64,000 bases of DNA from Myxococcales bacterium (GTDB taxonomy: Bacteria > Myxococcota > Myxococcia > Myxococcales > Myxococcaceae), in contig JACPVI010000037.1 of the NCBI GenBank assembly GCA_016191815.1, positions 30,705-94,704 on the forward strand, written 5' to 3'. Within the stretch, counting starts at the first letter, position 1. The number at the start of each line of letters is the position of its first letter. Below the pieces are notes generated by a model, which saw nothing but the letters and a program-made list of their open reading frames with translations, ran no database searches and was not told the DNA's origin. Both the position numbers and the translations under genes were made by a program. This document shows positions 42,599-52,437 of this stretch, piece by piece.

Positions 42599-42926
42599 TC
42601 CGCCGCACCCCGCGGAAGATCGAAACCCGGAAAAAGGGAACGCCCCGGGACCTTGTCGATCCCGGGGCGCTCCGGAAAGAGGGGCCACAAGGATTGCTCC
42701 AAGCGGCCCCGTGGGCCCAGAGGGGGAGGGGGGGGACCCCTAGGCCCAACGCCGTTCAAAACGCCTTCGTAACATCCCCTCCTGACATCGAATTCCCCTT
42801 CAGGCTGGAGTCAAAGAACGGCCCCGCCCTCGCCAACCTCACGTCCGTCTTGGAGACAATCATAAGGTCCAACGCCCACCTGTTCAACCTGGCGCCTGTC
42901 AAGGGAAAAATGGCAGGGATTACGTT
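42599..42926. other. Intergenic region with a strong hairpin at 42641-42669
   Basis: About 330 bp between the lipoprotein and tilS. CGCCCCGGGA (42641-42650) pairs perfectly with TCCCGGGGCG (42660-42669) across a 9 nt loop, a strong hairpin with no U-tract after it on the plus strand. A second GC stem (GGGGCC/GGCCCC) lies just downstream. Likely end of the lipoprotein transcript, possibly Rho-dependent. The remaining AT-richer part holds the tilS promoter region (-35-like TGTCAA 42897-42902, -10-like TACGTT 42921-42926). Confidence 0.5.
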
Positions 42927-42941
42927 ATGTTCCCGTGTCAA

Positions 42942-44300
42942 ATGAGCCGCAGTTCCAAAGACTTAGCCGCGGTGCCGGCAAGACTTGAGGCGGCCTACCG
43001 GCGCTGCGGCGCCGAGGGAAAGCACGTCTTGCTGGCAGTCTCCGGGGGCGCCGACTCGACGGCGCTCCTGATCGCCACCGCGCAGCTTTCCGATCGGCTG
43101 GCACTGTTGGCAGAGGTGGCCTCGCTCGATCACTGTCTCCGGCCGGAGTCGGCGGCAGAGGTGCAGGGCGTCCGCGCGCTCGCCTCGGCGCTAGGCCTCC
43201 GCTTCCACACCAGGAAGCTCGAGCTGTCGGCTGGCCCGGGAGTCGAGGAGCGCTCACGCGAGGCTCGCTACCGAGCCCTGGAGGAGATCCGCCGTTCCCG
43301 CGGGATCGACTTCGTGGCCACCGCGCACACCGCCACCGATCAAGCGGAGACCTTGCTGATGCGCCTGTGCCGCGGCAGCTCGCTGAGAGGGGCGGCGGGC
43401 ATCCTCGCCGTGCGCGGCTCGGTCATCCGCCCGCTCCTCGAAGTCACCCGGCCACAGATCGAGGAGTTCCTCGCCAGCTCAGGAGCCAGGGCGGCCATCG
43501 ATCCGATGAACGGCGACCGGGCGTATGCGCGGGTGCGCGTCCGCCGCGATGTCCTCCCCGCGCTGGAAGCGGCGCTCGGCCCAAGCGCAGTGAAGAACCT
43601 CGCCCGCTTCGCCAAGCTCGCCTCGGAGGACGACGCCTTCCTCTCGCGACTCGCCGAAGAGGCCTTCGCGAAGCTTTCCGTGGAAGGCGGAGGGCTCGAC
43701 GCGAGCGGAGTGTCCCACCTGGAGCTTCCAGTCCGAAGAAGAGTGGTCGCGCGGCTCATCGAGGGCGCGGGCTCCGCGGTAGATGGACGTCTGATCGAGC
43801 GCGCGCTGGGCGCCATCGACCGGCGAGGTGGCTGCACCCTGGCGCGGGGGCTCCTCCTCAAGGCGCAAGGCGGCGTGGTGCGGTGCGTGAGCGTGAGCGC
43901 GCCCACGGTGGCCTCCGACGCGGAGCTGACTCTGTTGCCGGACCACCCGGTGGAGGACTCGCGCTCGGGCCTCATCTTCGAAGTGGCCGCGAGCGAGCGC
44001 TCCGCCCCGCTGGCGATGGGCCTGTTGGGCGCCGCGCTGCCGCTCACCGTGCGCCACCGGCGAGCCGGCGACCGCGTGGGCTCGCGGAAACTTCAAGATC
44101 TCCTCGTGGACCTGAAGGTGCGATCGGAAGATCGAGACCTGGTCCCCCTGGTCTGCGACGCCAATGGGCGAGTGCTGTGGGTGGTCGGCCTCTGGCCGCG
44201 CCGCTCCCCGCCGAGCCCCAAGCTCCACCTCGGAGCCACTCCCGCGCCGGGCACCAGAGCGCACAAGTGGCTCTCCCGTTATAGACTGGTAGCCAGCTAG
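42942..44300 (+). CDS. tilS: tRNA(Ile)-lysidine synthetase
   Basis: 452 residues from the ATG at 42942, the alternative being 42927. The first start fits the promoter spacing and the second has an AGGGA 7-8 nt upstream; the choice is unsure. PP-loop ATPase motif SGGADST lies near residue 33. The HxxxDQAET region (HTATDQAETLLMRLCRG) and the RPLLEVTRPQIEEFL motif are TilS signatures. A TilS_C domain with LTVRHRRAGDRVG follows. It converts cytidine at the wobble position of tRNA-Ile(CAU) to lysidine. Upstream of ftsH as in many bacteria. Confidence 0.95.
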   Translation: MSRSSKDLAAVPARLEAAYRRCGAEGKHVLLAVSGGADSTALLIATAQLSDRLALLAEVASLDHCLRPESAAEVQGVRALASALGLRFHTRKLELSAGPGVEERSREARYRALEEIRRSRGIDFVATAHTATDQAETLLMRLCRGSSLRGAAGILAVRGSVIRPLLEVTRPQIEEFLASSGARAAIDPMNGDRAYARVRVRRDVLPALEAALGPSAVKNLARFAKLASEDDAFLSRLAEEAFAKLSVEGGGLDASGVSHLELPVRRRVVARLIEGAGSAVDGRLIERALGAIDRRGGCTLARGLLLKAQGGVVRCVSVSAPTVASDAELTLLPDHPVEDSRSGLIFEVAASERSAPLAMGLLGAALPLTVRHRRAGDRVGSRKLQDLLVDLKVRSEDRDLVPLVCDANGRVLWVVGLWPRRSPPSPKLHLGATPAPGTRAHKWLSRYRLVAS

Positions 44301-44435
44301 CCAACCCACCTTGGCCAAAATAGTTGAGGGCGCTTCGATGTTGCTGTTACCGTCCGCGGCTCGAGCTGTTCGCGATTCGCGGCTAAGGACCGGAAAGTCC
44401 TAAGGAATCACGGAGTCCACGAGGGCGGCAGGAAC

Positions 44436-46349
44436 GTGAAGTCGAGCTACAAGACGATCGGCCTGTGGGTGATCCTGATCCTGCTGTTCATGGCCTTCTA
44501 CCACTTCTTCTCGCAGGGCGGGAACGAGATCCAGGAGCCGACCTGGACCACCTTCGAGAAGAAGGTGGAGGAGAAGAAGGTCGCCTCGGTCGCCATCAAG
44601 GGCAACCTCTACAGCGGGACCTTCACCGACACCAACGAGCGGTTCCGCGCCACCGGCCCGCAGCCCACCGACGCCGTCCTGGCCAGGCTCAAGGACAAGG
44701 GCGTCGAGGTGAAGTTCGAGAAGGAGGAGCAGAACAGCATCTGGCTCACCATCCTCAGCCAGTGGATGCCGGTGGTGTTCCTGTTCTTGTTCTTCATCTT
44801 CTTCATGCGGCAGCTCCAGGGCACCGGCGGCAAGGCGATGACCTTCGGCAAGTCGAAGGCGAAGCTCCTCTCGGAGAGCCACAACAAGGTGACCTTCGCC
44901 GACGTGGCCGGCATCGACGAGTGCAAGGAGGAGCTGGAGGAGATCATCGCCTTCCTCAAGGACCCGAAGAAGTTCACCAAGCTGGGCGGGCGCATTCCCA
45001 AGGGCGTGTTGATGATGGGCCCGCCCGGGACGGGCAAGACGCTCCTGGCCAAGGCGGTGGCGGGCGAGGCGGGGGTGCCGTTCTTCTCCATCTCCGGCTC
45101 GGACTTCGTGGAGATGTTCGTCGGGGTGGGCGCCAGCCGGGTGAGAGACCTGTTCGAGCAGGGCAAGAAGAACGCGCCCTGCATCATCTTCATCGACGAG
45201 ATCGACGCGGTGGGGCGGCACCGGGGCGCGGGGCTGGGCGGTGGCCACGACGAGCGCGAGCAGACGCTCAATCAGCTCCTGGTGGAGATGGACGGCTTCG
45301 AGTCGAACGAAGGAGTGATCCTGATCGCCGCCACCAACCGCCCCGACGTTTTGGATCCGGCGCTGCAGCGGCCGGGCCGCTTCGACCGGCGTATCGTGGT
45401 GCCGAGGCCGGACCTCAAGGGCCGCCTGGGAGTGCTCAAGGTGCACACCAAGCGGACGCCCTTGTCCACCGACGTGGACCTCGAGGTGATCGCCCGGGCC
45501 ACTCCGGGGATGACCGGCGCCGATCTGGAGAACCTGGTCAACGAGGCGGCGTTGTTCGCCGCCCGGCAGAACAAGGAGCGGGTGGACCTCTCGGACTTCG
45601 AATCCGCCAAGGACAAGGTGTTCATGGGCCCCGAGCGGAAGTCGATGATCATGACCGAGAAGGAGAAGCGGAACACCGCGGTGCACGAGGCGGGGCACGC
45701 GCTGGTGGGCAAGCTTCTGCCGGGCTGCGACCCGGTGCACAAGGTCACCATCATTCCCCGCGGGCAGGCGTTGGGGCTCACCTGGTCCTTGCCGGTGGAG
45801 GACCAGCTCAACCGGTACAAGAAGCAGCTCCTCGATGAGCTGGCGATGCTGCTCGGCGGGCGCGCGGCGGAGGAGCTGGTGTTCGGCGAGATGAGCGCCG
45901 GCGCGGCCAACGACATCGAGCGGGCCACCACCATCGCCCGGGCGATGGTCTGCCGGTGGGGGATGAGCGAGCTGTTGGGGCCGCTGGCCTTCGGCAACCG
46001 CGAGACCGAGGTGTTCCTGGGGCGCGATCTCACCACCCGGCCGGACTACTCCGAGGACGTGGCCAGGCAGATCGACTCCGAGGTGCGGGGCATCGTGATG
46101 GCCGCCTTCGATCGGGCCAAGCAGGTGCTCTCCGAGAACCGGGAGACCCTGAGCCGCATCGCCGACGCGCTGGTGGAGTACGAGACGCTCGAGGCCGAAG
46201 ACCTGAACATCCTGGTCCAGGGCGGCACCCTCACTCGCGAGAAGCCGCAGCCTCGCGTCAATGCGCCCCCCAAGCAGGAGAAGAAGAACAAGCGGCAGAT
46301 CCTCGACGCGCTGGAGGGCCTGCCGAAGATGGAGCCGGAGAAGGCCTGA
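44436..46349 (+). CDS. ftsH: ATP-dependent zinc metalloprotease FtsH
   Basis: 637 residues from a GTG with an AGGA ribosome-binding site. N-terminal anchor (residues about 7-26), periplasmic domain, second helix (104-124), then the AAA+ module: Walker A GPPGTGKT (195-202), Walker [11 protein letters not shown], second region of homology with [18 protein letters not shown], and the zinc site HEAGH at 417-421. It degrades misfolded membrane and regulatory proteins. Complete and conventional. Follows tilS by 135 bp. Confidence 0.97.
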   Translation: MKSSYKTIGLWVILILLFMAFYHFFSQGGNEIQEPTWTTFEKKVEEKKVASVAIKGNLYSGTFTDTNERFRATGPQPTDAVLARLKDKGVEVKFEKEEQNSIWLTILSQWMPVVFLFLFFIFFMRQLQGTGGKAMTFGKSKAKLLSESHNKVTFADVAGIDECKEELEEIIAFLKDPKKFTKLGGRIPKGVLMMGPPGTGKTLLAKAVAGEAGVPFFSISGSDFVEMFVGVGASRVRDLFEQGKKNAPCIIFIDEIDAVGRHRGAGLGGGHDEREQTLNQLLVEMDGFESNEGVILIAATNRPDVLDPALQRPGRFDRRIVVPRPDLKGRLGVLKVHTKRTPLSTDVDLEVIARATPGMTGADLENLVNEAALFAARQNKERVDLSDFESAKDKVFMGPERKSMIMTEKEKRNTAVHEAGHALVGKLLPGCDPVHKVTIIPRGQALGLTWSLPVEDQLNRYKKQLLDELAMLLGGRAAEELVFGEMSAGAANDIERATTIARAMVCRWGMSELLGPLAFGNRETEVFLGRDLTTRPDYSEDVARQIDSEVRGIVMAAFDRAKQVLSENRETLSRIADALVEYETLEAEDLNILVQGGTLTREKPQPRVNAPPKQEKKNKRQILDALEGLPKMEPEKA

Positions 46350-46431
46350 GAGGGGTCGGGGTGGCCGGGGCGACTCGGCGGCGGGTGGCTGCGAAGGTGT
46401 CTGTGCCCGGCGGTGAGAATACACTTGGGCC

Positions 46432-46782
46432 GTGGACATCTCCCCTTACATCGATGGGTGGAGAGAGCGCGCGCGTCGGGAGGAGCAGGCCCAGGCCGAG
46501 GCGGTGGCAAGCGCCCGCCAGGCGGTCCCGGCGGCGGCCGAGGCGCTGAGGAGGCACGGGGCACGGCGAATCTGGCTGATCGGCTCCTTGCCTCGCGGCA
46601 CGTTCCGGCCGGGCTCCGACCTGGACTTCACGGCCGAGGGGATGTCCGAGGATCAGGCGTGGCGCGCCGCCAAGGAGGCGGCGAAGGTGTCCGGGCATCA
46701 TGTGGACGTCATCCGCGCCGAGTCGCTCGACCCGGAATGGAGGCGCCACCACGAGAGGTTCGGGGAGCCGGTCGATGTCTGA
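46432..46782 (+). CDS. MNT-domain nucleotidyltransferase antitoxin
   Basis: 116 residues from a GTG. The minimal nucleotidyltransferase signature GSx10DxD is present (GSLPRGTFRPGSDLDF, Gly51-Ser52 and Asp63/Asp65). MntA-type proteins adenylylate the partner HEPN toxin. A TACACT box ends 6 nt before the GTG. The partner gene follows with an 8 bp overlap but is broken. Confidence 0.82.
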   Translation: MDISPYIDGWRERARREEQAQAEAVASARQAVPAAAEALRRHGARRIWLIGSLPRGTFRPGSDLDFTAEGMSEDQAWRAAKEAAKVSGHHVDVIRAESLDPEWRRHHERFGEPVDV

Positions 46783-47252
46783 TGCGTTGAAGGCGACGGC
46801 CGCCGATCTGCTCGACTCGATCCGGATCGCGCTGCGCGATCTCGATCGGTTGGCCGCGGAGGTTGTCTCCGCGCGGGGGCGCATCACCGCTGCCAGCCCA
46901 CAGCTCCAGCTTTACGGTGGAGGCGCCCTCGCGCACGGCTACTACACGCATCTCGAGCGAGTCTTCGAGCGCATCGCGCGGGATCTCAACTCGGCGCCGC
47001 TCCCGGGGCCGGACTGGCATCACCGGCTGCTCTAGTCGATGACGCTGGACCGGTCGGGCGTGCGGCCGGCGGTGCTGAGACCGGCTGGACGAGCTGCTTC
47101 GGTTCCGGCACCTCTTCCGCAACCTCTACGTGGTGGACCTGGATCCGGAGCGCATCCTTGCGGTGCTGGCGCGCCTGGAAACCGCGCACCCGGAAGTTCG
47201 CGCTGCCCTGGAGCGGTTCGGCGAGTTCCTCGAGCAGATGTCCCGCGGCTAG
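46775..47252 (+). pseudogene. Broken HEPN (HepT-like) toxin gene
   Basis: The intact N-terminus (MSDALKATAADLLDSIRIAL) continues to an in-frame TAG at 47033-47035. A one-base shift later in the sequence restores the family's C-terminus, with LDELLRFRHLFRNLYVVDLD (the conserved HEPN R-x-x-RH/RN region) through LEQMSRG and a TAG at 47250-47252. One nonsense and one frameshift mutation separate two good halves. The toxin is therefore inactive while the antitoxin is intact. Confidence 0.75.
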
Positions 47253-47253
47253 A

Positions 47254-47455
47254 GCACCGGACAGGTTACCCGGCCGTCGCGAGGGCGCCGAGACCGAAGC
47301 GAGGCTGGCGCCCGAGGAGGGAGCAGCGGAGGCGGGCTGGTGTGCCCGTCGAGCAGCGGCCCGACGAGGCCCTGGGCTGCGTATGTACCGGACATGCGCC
47401 CCGGCCGCCGCTAGAGGATCGGCGGCCGCAGCAGGCCGGGCAACCTGTTCGGTGC
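47254..47455. repeat. 202 bp element with 22 bp imperfect inverted repeats
   Basis: Bases 47254-47275 and 47434-47455 are reverse complements with 20 of 22 matches. The left arm starts one base after the toxin pseudogene stop. The interior encodes no protein I believe. The motif CGGACAGGTTACC in the arms resembles ends of some insertion sequences as I recall them, so a decayed or non-autonomous element is likely. Its size and layout are like the element at 404-580, but its arm sequence is different. Confidence 0.6.
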
Positions 47456-47524
47456 GCCAGGACTTCCTCTCACCCCCGGACGCCCTCTGTCGGGAGTGCC
47501 AAGAATCCGCTATAGAGCGTCGCC

Positions 47525-48133
47525 ATGCGCTGCCTAGCGATCCTCGGCTTTCTCGCGACTGCCGCCTGCTCCACCGCCCCGAAGTCGCACGTGCTCAAGG
47601 TGGATGGGCGGATGATGGGAGGCCAGCTCGCCGAGGCTCGCATCGACGTGCCCGGCGGCTGGTACGCGGAGCGCCGCACCGGCACCTCCGCCGTCTTCGT
47701 CGGCCCCGACAACTTCTCGCGTATCAGCTTCACCGCCGCGCCCACCCTGGCGAGCCCGGAGGCCTGCGGCGGGATCTTCGACCGCGAGATCCAGGAATCG
47801 GTCGACGCCCTCGGCAAGAGCTCCCCGACCAAGGCCCGGCTGATCAGCCGAGAGGCGGAGCAGCCGAGTGGTGTGCGGGTGAAGGCGGTGCTCAGCCCCG
47901 AAAACCTCCCGGAGCGGGTGCAGCTGGGGCGCGTGGTCTGCCGGAGCGGCGCGGTGGCGGTGGTGAATTGCTCCTACGGCTCGGCCCGTGAGGCGACGCA
48001 TGGACGCGCCTGCCAGAGGGTGATCGAGAGCTTGTCCGTCGCCGAGCCAGCAGAGCGACAGCTTCCGCCTGTGCTTCAGCCCACGGTCGTGCCGGCTTCG
48101 TCCGCGGGCGACGCGGGGCCGAAGTCGCTCTGA
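47525..48133 (+). CDS. Lipoprotein of unknown function
   Basis: 202 residues with lipobox TAACS. The fold is a single small beta-rich domain (ARIDVPGGWYAERRTGTSAVFVG, RISFTAAPTLAS) with three cysteines that could form disulphides (EACGG, RVVCRSG, VNCSYG, ACQRV). A Pro/Ser tail ends the protein. A TATAGA box ends 8 nt before the ATG, suggesting leaderless transcription. Confidence 0.68.
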   Translation: MRCLAILGFLATAACSTAPKSHVLKVDGRMMGGQLAEARIDVPGGWYAERRTGTSAVFVGPDNFSRISFTAAPTLASPEACGGIFDREIQESVDALGKSSPTKARLISREAEQPSGVRVKAVLSPENLPERVQLGRVVCRSGAVAVVNCSYGSAREATHGRACQRVIESLSVAEPAERQLPPVLQPTVVPASSAGDAGPKSL

Positions 48134-48172
48134 CAGGCTTCGGCCTGCGGGAAGAGGAGCCGAGGGGGTGGA

Positions 48173-48601
48173 GTGTCGTGGCGGGAGATGGAGAGGCGGC
48201 GTCCGGAGCTACGTCTGGAAGTGCTTGACGCTCATCTGACCACGCTGAGGCAGAACTCCCCGGAGCGCCGTGGCATGATGAGGCGGGTGCTGGATCTGCT
48301 GTTTGCTTCCTCCGGCATCGAGCGGGAAGTGGTCGTCCGTGCCGATCCGCTCGAGATATTCCGCGATCTCACCGTGCCCGTCGCCAAGTTGGGCGACTTG
48401 CTCGCGCTGAAGATTCTCTCACGGGACGACGCCCGGAGGCCTCAGGACCGCGTCGACCTCCGCGCCCTCTTCGCCGAGGCGAACGATGAAGACCTTCGGC
48501 TGGCGCAAGCGAGCCTCGCACTCATCGCGGAACGCGGCTTCAATCGGGGGAGAAACCTGGCTGCGCTCTTCGACGCCGCGCGCGCCGAGTTCCTGCGTTG
48601 A
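48173..48601 (+). CDS. Truncated AbiEii-type nucleotidyltransferase (C-terminal part)
   Basis: 142 residues from a GTG. From about residue 37 it reads like the C-terminal two thirds of AbiEii/DUF6036-type nucleotidyltransferases: LDLLFASSGIEREVVVRADPL, VPVAKLGDLLALKILSRDD, PQDRVDLRALFAEA. The N-terminal GG...DxD catalytic region that should precede it is absent, and the first 37 residues look unrelated. It may be a remnant, or a variant that keeps only the binding part. A broken toxin-antitoxin locus lies immediately upstream. Confidence 0.5.
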   Translation: MSWREMERRRPELRLEVLDAHLTTLRQNSPERRGMMRRVLDLLFASSGIEREVVVRADPLEIFRDLTVPVAKLGDLLALKILSRDDARRPQDRVDLRALFAEANDEDLRLAQASLALIAERGFNRGRNLAALFDAARAEFLR

Positions 48602-48704
48602 AACTTCTGCCAAGCAGTGACGCCCACCCTCAGCACGCTGGCCGGGACTGCCGAGGGGTCATACCTCCGGCCAGGAGGGCTTTCTGGTAGGGTGCCGGCC
48701 CGCC

Positions 48705-49334
48705 ATGCGCCTGCTGCTCGTCTTCGCTCTCGCCCTCTCGGGCTGCGCCACGCTGAACCCGCGCGTCCGGTACTCCGGATTCGGGGAGGCGGACCCGGCG
48801 CGGGATCGAGAGGCCCTGAAGCGCTATCTCTCCACCCGCGACACGCCGCCACCCGCGGCCTCCAGCGTCAAGGTGCTGGTGGACACCATCCCCGAAGGGC
48901 TGGAGATCAAGGAGGGCAGCATCCAGGTCTCCGACGGGTACGAGCACCAGGTCCTGGGGAAGTTCACCGCCGCCTCAGGGCCGGGCATGTATCTGTCGCT
49001 CTTGTGGTTCGCCGACTACACCTCCGGCTTCCACAAGGGCTACTGCTACCCCCAGGTGCCGCTCACCTGGGTCACGCTGGGGATGTGGGGGATCCTGGTG
49101 CCGCTCGCCTTTCCCTGCTGGGGATCTTTCACCATCGACAAGACGGACATGATCGGCCACCTCAAGGCGCTCGGCGCTGCAGCGGGAGGGAACATGGTGA
49201 TCACCGGCTTCGCCACTACCCAGGACCAGGACAGCGTCTTCATGGCCACCGGCTTCATCATCCGCGCCGATCCGCGGACGCTCGAGTCCGGCAAGCACCG
49301 CCCACAGAAGGTCGCTCCGCCCAATCAGATCTGA
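48705..49334 (+). CDS. Lipoprotein of unknown function
   Basis: 209 residues with lipobox ALSGC. The middle contains a hydrophobic stretch (PLTWVTLGMWGILVPLAFPC) that could insert in a membrane, followed by a soluble domain (GGNMVITGFATTQDQDSVFMATG). A TAGGGT box precedes the ATG by 11 nt. I cannot name a family. Confidence 0.65.
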   Translation: MRLLLVFALALSGCATLNPRVRYSGFGEADPARDREALKRYLSTRDTPPPAASSVKVLVDTIPEGLEIKEGSIQVSDGYEHQVLGKFTAASGPGMYLSLLWFADYTSGFHKGYCYPQVPLTWVTLGMWGILVPLAFPCWGSFTIDKTDMIGHLKALGAAAGGNMVITGFATTQDQDSVFMATGFIIRADPRTLESGKHRPQKVAPPNQI

Positions 49335-49450
49335 CCGGGTGGCCGCCGGCGGTTGGTTGAACGTCAGGTAGTTGGTGTTCGGGCGCTAACTGCGCGACCA
49401 ATCGCCTCGATGCCGTGGCGGGGCGCCGGCGGCTTTGGTACACGGGCTCC

Positions 49451-50692
49451 ATGATCCTCGCCCGGCCCATCTGCGCCGAGCGCGCCGCCGAGCTGGAGTT
49501 GGCCTTTTCACGCTTGGGCCTGCCGGGCTCGGAGCGCCAGCGCCTCACCGACAAGCTCGCCCACTACCAGCTCATGCTGACCGGGCTCTCGCCGGTGGAC
49601 GCGCTGTTCCTCAAGGCCTGTTCCGAAAACCAATCGGCGCCGGGGCGAGAGGACTTCCCGTCATACGTCCCAGGAGAGCCCGAGGCCCGCGGGGGCTCGG
49701 CCGTCCTCGCCGGCCGCCGCGAGCAAGTCGTGGCTCTGGTGGCCGCCGCGCGCGCAGAGCATTTGCCCGAGCTGGCGGTGGGCATCGAGCGCGCTCTCCT
49801 CGCCACGGCGGTGCCCTCGCCGCTGACGATCGGCCGGACCAGGCTCGTCTTTGGCGAGCGCACCTACTTGATGGGCGTGGTGAACGTCACCCCGGACTCT
49901 TTCTCGGACGGAGGGAGGTTCCTCGAGGCCCCAGCCGCGATCGAGCACGGAATCGCGCTCGCCCGGGCCGGCGCCGACATCCTCGACGTGGGGGGAGAGT
50001 CCACCCGGCCGGGGGCCAGGAAGGTCAGCGCGGATGAGGAGCTGTCCAGGGTGCTCCCGGTGATCCGCGGCCTCCGCGATCGGCTGCCGGAGGTGCCGAT
50101 CTCGGTCGACACCTACAAGGCCCGAGTGGCGCGCGAGGCGCTGGCCGCCGGGGCCTCGATGGTCAACGACATCAGCGGCTTCCACTTCGATCCCGAGCTG
50201 CCACCGGTGGTCGCCGAGGCGAAGGCTGCCTGCTGCCTGATGCACGTTCGCGGCACCCCGGAGTCGATGCAAGAGGACCCGCGCTACGAGGACGTCGTGG
50301 CAGAGGTCATCGAGTACCTCCAGGAGGGCATCGCCCGCGCCGACGCCGCAGGAGTCGAGCTGTCGCGGCTGGTGGTCGACCCGGGCATCGGCTTCGGAAA
50401 GACGGTGGGGCATAACCTCTTCCTCCTCCGGCGGCTGATGGACCTCCGGGTGCTGGGGCGGCCGGTGCTGGTCGGCACCAGCCGAAAGTCCTTCCTCGGA
50501 CACCTCACGGGAGGCAAGCCGCCGGGCGGACGGCTGCCTGCGACGCTGGCGTCGGTGGCGTCGGTGGCGGTGGCCTTCGGCGCGGACATCGTGCGGGTGC
50601 ACGACGTGGCCGAGGCCAAAGACGCCCTGGCGCTCGCCGACGCGCTCCGCTCGGCGAAAGAGGGTGGAACGCTGTTCGCTCCGCCGGCGTGA
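49451..50692 (+). CDS. folP: Dihydropteroate synthase with N-terminal extension
   Basis: 413 residues from the ATG at 49451. The DHPS core begins near residue 135: MGVVNVTPDSFSDGG (pterin/pABA site), ILDVGGESTRPGA, ISVDTYKA, VNDISGF and PVLVGTSRKSFLGHL. It joins p-aminobenzoate and 7,8-dihydropterin pyrophosphate in folate synthesis. The first 130 residues are an extra helical domain (QRLTDKLAHYQLMLTGLSP) seen in some deltaproteobacterial homologues as far as I recall. It lies before glmM in the core block. Confidence 0.95.
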   Translation: MILARPICAERAAELELAFSRLGLPGSERQRLTDKLAHYQLMLTGLSPVDALFLKACSENQSAPGREDFPSYVPGEPEARGGSAVLAGRREQVVALVAAARAEHLPELAVGIERALLATAVPSPLTIGRTRLVFGERTYLMGVVNVTPDSFSDGGRFLEAPAAIEHGIALARAGADILDVGGESTRPGARKVSADEELSRVLPVIRGLRDRLPEVPISVDTYKARVAREALAAGASMVNDISGFHFDPELPPVVAEAKAACCLMHVRGTPESMQEDPRYEDVVAEVIEYLQEGIARADAAGVELSRLVVDPGIGFGKTVGHNLFLLRRLMDLRVLGRPVLVGTSRKSFLGHLTGGKPPGGRLPATLASVASVAVAFGADIVRVHDVAEAKDALALADALRSAKEGGTLFAPPA

Positions 50693-50759
50693 ACGCGGGC
50701 CGCTTGGGCGAGCGCTCGAGCGTTCCGGCTGGTTGCCCCGGCCCTGCGCGCTCCCTAGC

Positions 50760-50787
50760 TTCGAGCGGGCGCGCTTTCGGGTATAAG
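50760..50787 (+). promoter_or_regulatory. Possible promoter of glmM
   Basis: TTCGAG (50760-50765) and TATAAG (50782-50787) are 16 bp apart, placing the start about 10 bp before the GAGGGAG ribosome-binding site and ATG of glmM. The -35 is weak, so this is tentative. Confidence 0.3.
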
Positions 50788-50803
50788 CGGGGCGAGGGAG
50801 AGA

Positions 50804-52198
50804 ATGGCGTTCGAGATGCGGCGGAGCGTCCACGCAGAGCGGCCGGCGGAGAAGCTGTTCGGCACCGACGGCGTGCGCGGCGTGGCCAACATCCACCCGA
50901 TGACCGCCGAGGTGGCGATGCAGCTCGGGCGCGCCCTGGCGTACCTCACCCGCAGCGGCAAGCACCGCCACCGGGTGGTGATCGGCAAGGACACCCGGTT
51001 GTCGGGCTACATGCTCGAGCAGGCGCTGGCGGCGGGCATCACCTCGATGGGGGTGGACGTGGCGCTGGTGGGGCCGTTGCCGACGCCGGGCATCGCCAAC
51101 ATCACCACCTCGATGCGGGCCGACGCCGGGGCGGTGATCTCCGCCTCGCACAACCCCTACCAGGACAACGGCATCAAGTTCTTCTGGCGCGACGGTTTCA
51201 AGCTGCCCGACGAGACCGAGGGGAAGATCGAGGATCTGATCGCCAGCCGGCGGATCGACCACCTCCGGCCCACCGCGACCAAGATCGGCCGGGCGGTGCG
51301 GCTGGAGGACGCGCGGGGCCGCTACATCGTCTTCCTCAAGAACACCTTCCCCCGCGCGCTGACGCTCGAGGGCCTGACCATCGCGGTCGACTGCGCCAAC
51401 GGGGCCGCCTACCGGGTCGCCCCCGCGGTGCTCGAGGAGCTGGGGGCGAAGGTGATCAAGCTCGGGGTGGAGCCGGACGGGAAGAACATCAACCACCGTT
51501 GCGGCGCGCTCCACCCGGAGAACCTCGCCAAGGCGGTGCTCAAGAGCGGCGCTCAGCTCGGCATCGCGCTCGATGGCGACGCGGACCGGCTGATGGTGGT
51601 GGACGAGCGGGGAAAGGTCGTCGACGGCGACGCGATCATGGCCATCTGCACCGGGGAGATGGTGGCCCAAAAGGCGCTGGCGAAGAAGACGCTGGTGGCG
51701 ACGGTGATGAGCAACATCGGCCTCGACCGCGCGGTCGGCCGCTGGGGCGTGACGGTGGTGCGCACCCGGGTGGGAGACCGCTACGTCGTCGAGGAGATGC
51801 GCAAGCACGGCTACAGCCTCGGCGGCGAGCAATCGGGCCACATCATCTTCCTCGACCGAGCCACCACCGGCGACGGCACCCTGGCGGCGCTGCAGCTTCT
51901 GGCGGTGATGTGCCGCAAGGGGAAGCCGCTCTCGGAGCTGGCGAAGATCCTCGAGCCGGTGCCCCAGACGCTGCTCAACGTGCAGGTCCGGCAGCGCCGC
52001 GAGCTGGGTGAGCTGCCGGCTTTGATGCGGGCGATCAAGAGCGTCGAGGCGAGGCTGGGCAAGGGCGGGCGGGTGCTGGTGCGCTTCTCCGGCACCGAGC
52101 CCAAGGTGCGCATCCTGATCGAGGGGCCCGACGAACGGAAGAACCGGGCCTACGCCGAGGAGATCGCCGCGGTCGCCACCCGGGAGCTGTCGCGCTGA
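50804..52198 (+). CDS. glmM: Phosphoglucosamine mutase
   Basis: 464 residues. Phosphoserine loop at residues 113-118 (SASHNP, Ser115), metal-binding DGDADR at 257-262, and C-terminal [15 protein letters not shown] phosphate-binding region. It makes glucosamine-1-phosphate for peptidoglycan and LPS. Complete and standard. Often preceded by cdaA and ybbR in related genomes, but here folP is next to it with only 111 bp between. Confidence 0.97.
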   Translation: MAFEMRRSVHAERPAEKLFGTDGVRGVANIHPMTAEVAMQLGRALAYLTRSGKHRHRVVIGKDTRLSGYMLEQALAAGITSMGVDVALVGPLPTPGIANITTSMRADAGAVISASHNPYQDNGIKFFWRDGFKLPDETEGKIEDLIASRRIDHLRPTATKIGRAVRLEDARGRYIVFLKNTFPRALTLEGLTIAVDCANGAAYRVAPAVLEELGAKVIKLGVEPDGKNINHRCGALHPENLAKAVLKSGAQLGIALDGDADRLMVVDERGKVVDGDAIMAICTGEMVAQKALAKKTLVATVMSNIGLDRAVGRWGVTVVRTRVGDRYVVEEMRKHGYSLGGEQSGHIIFLDRATTGDGTLAALQLLAVMCRKGKPLSELAKILEPVPQTLLNVQVRQRRELGELPALMRAIKSVEARLGKGGRVLVRFSGTEPKVRILIEGPDERKNRAYAEEIAAVATRELSR

Positions 52199-52437
52199 GC
52201 GGTGGTGGGGCGCTCTGGCCGCACCTCAAGAAGGCGGGACCAATTCCGGGCGTCGACGTCGCTGACCGAGACGCGCTCTACCGCTGGAGCCGCGGCTTTC
52301 AGACTCACGCCCCGGTCCGCTGAACCGCCGGCGGGGACGCATGGGGCGGCTGCCGCCGAATCGGTGGCCCCTGACCACTTGCCCGCCCGGCGGGGCTTGG
52401 CCTCGGTTCTGCGGCTGGGCTACACCTCGGCGCTCCC

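Noticed and set aside
42756..42941. Minus-strand ORF of 61 codons upstream of tilS
   Set aside because: Third positions lack the GC bias of real genes here and it overlaps the tilS promoter.
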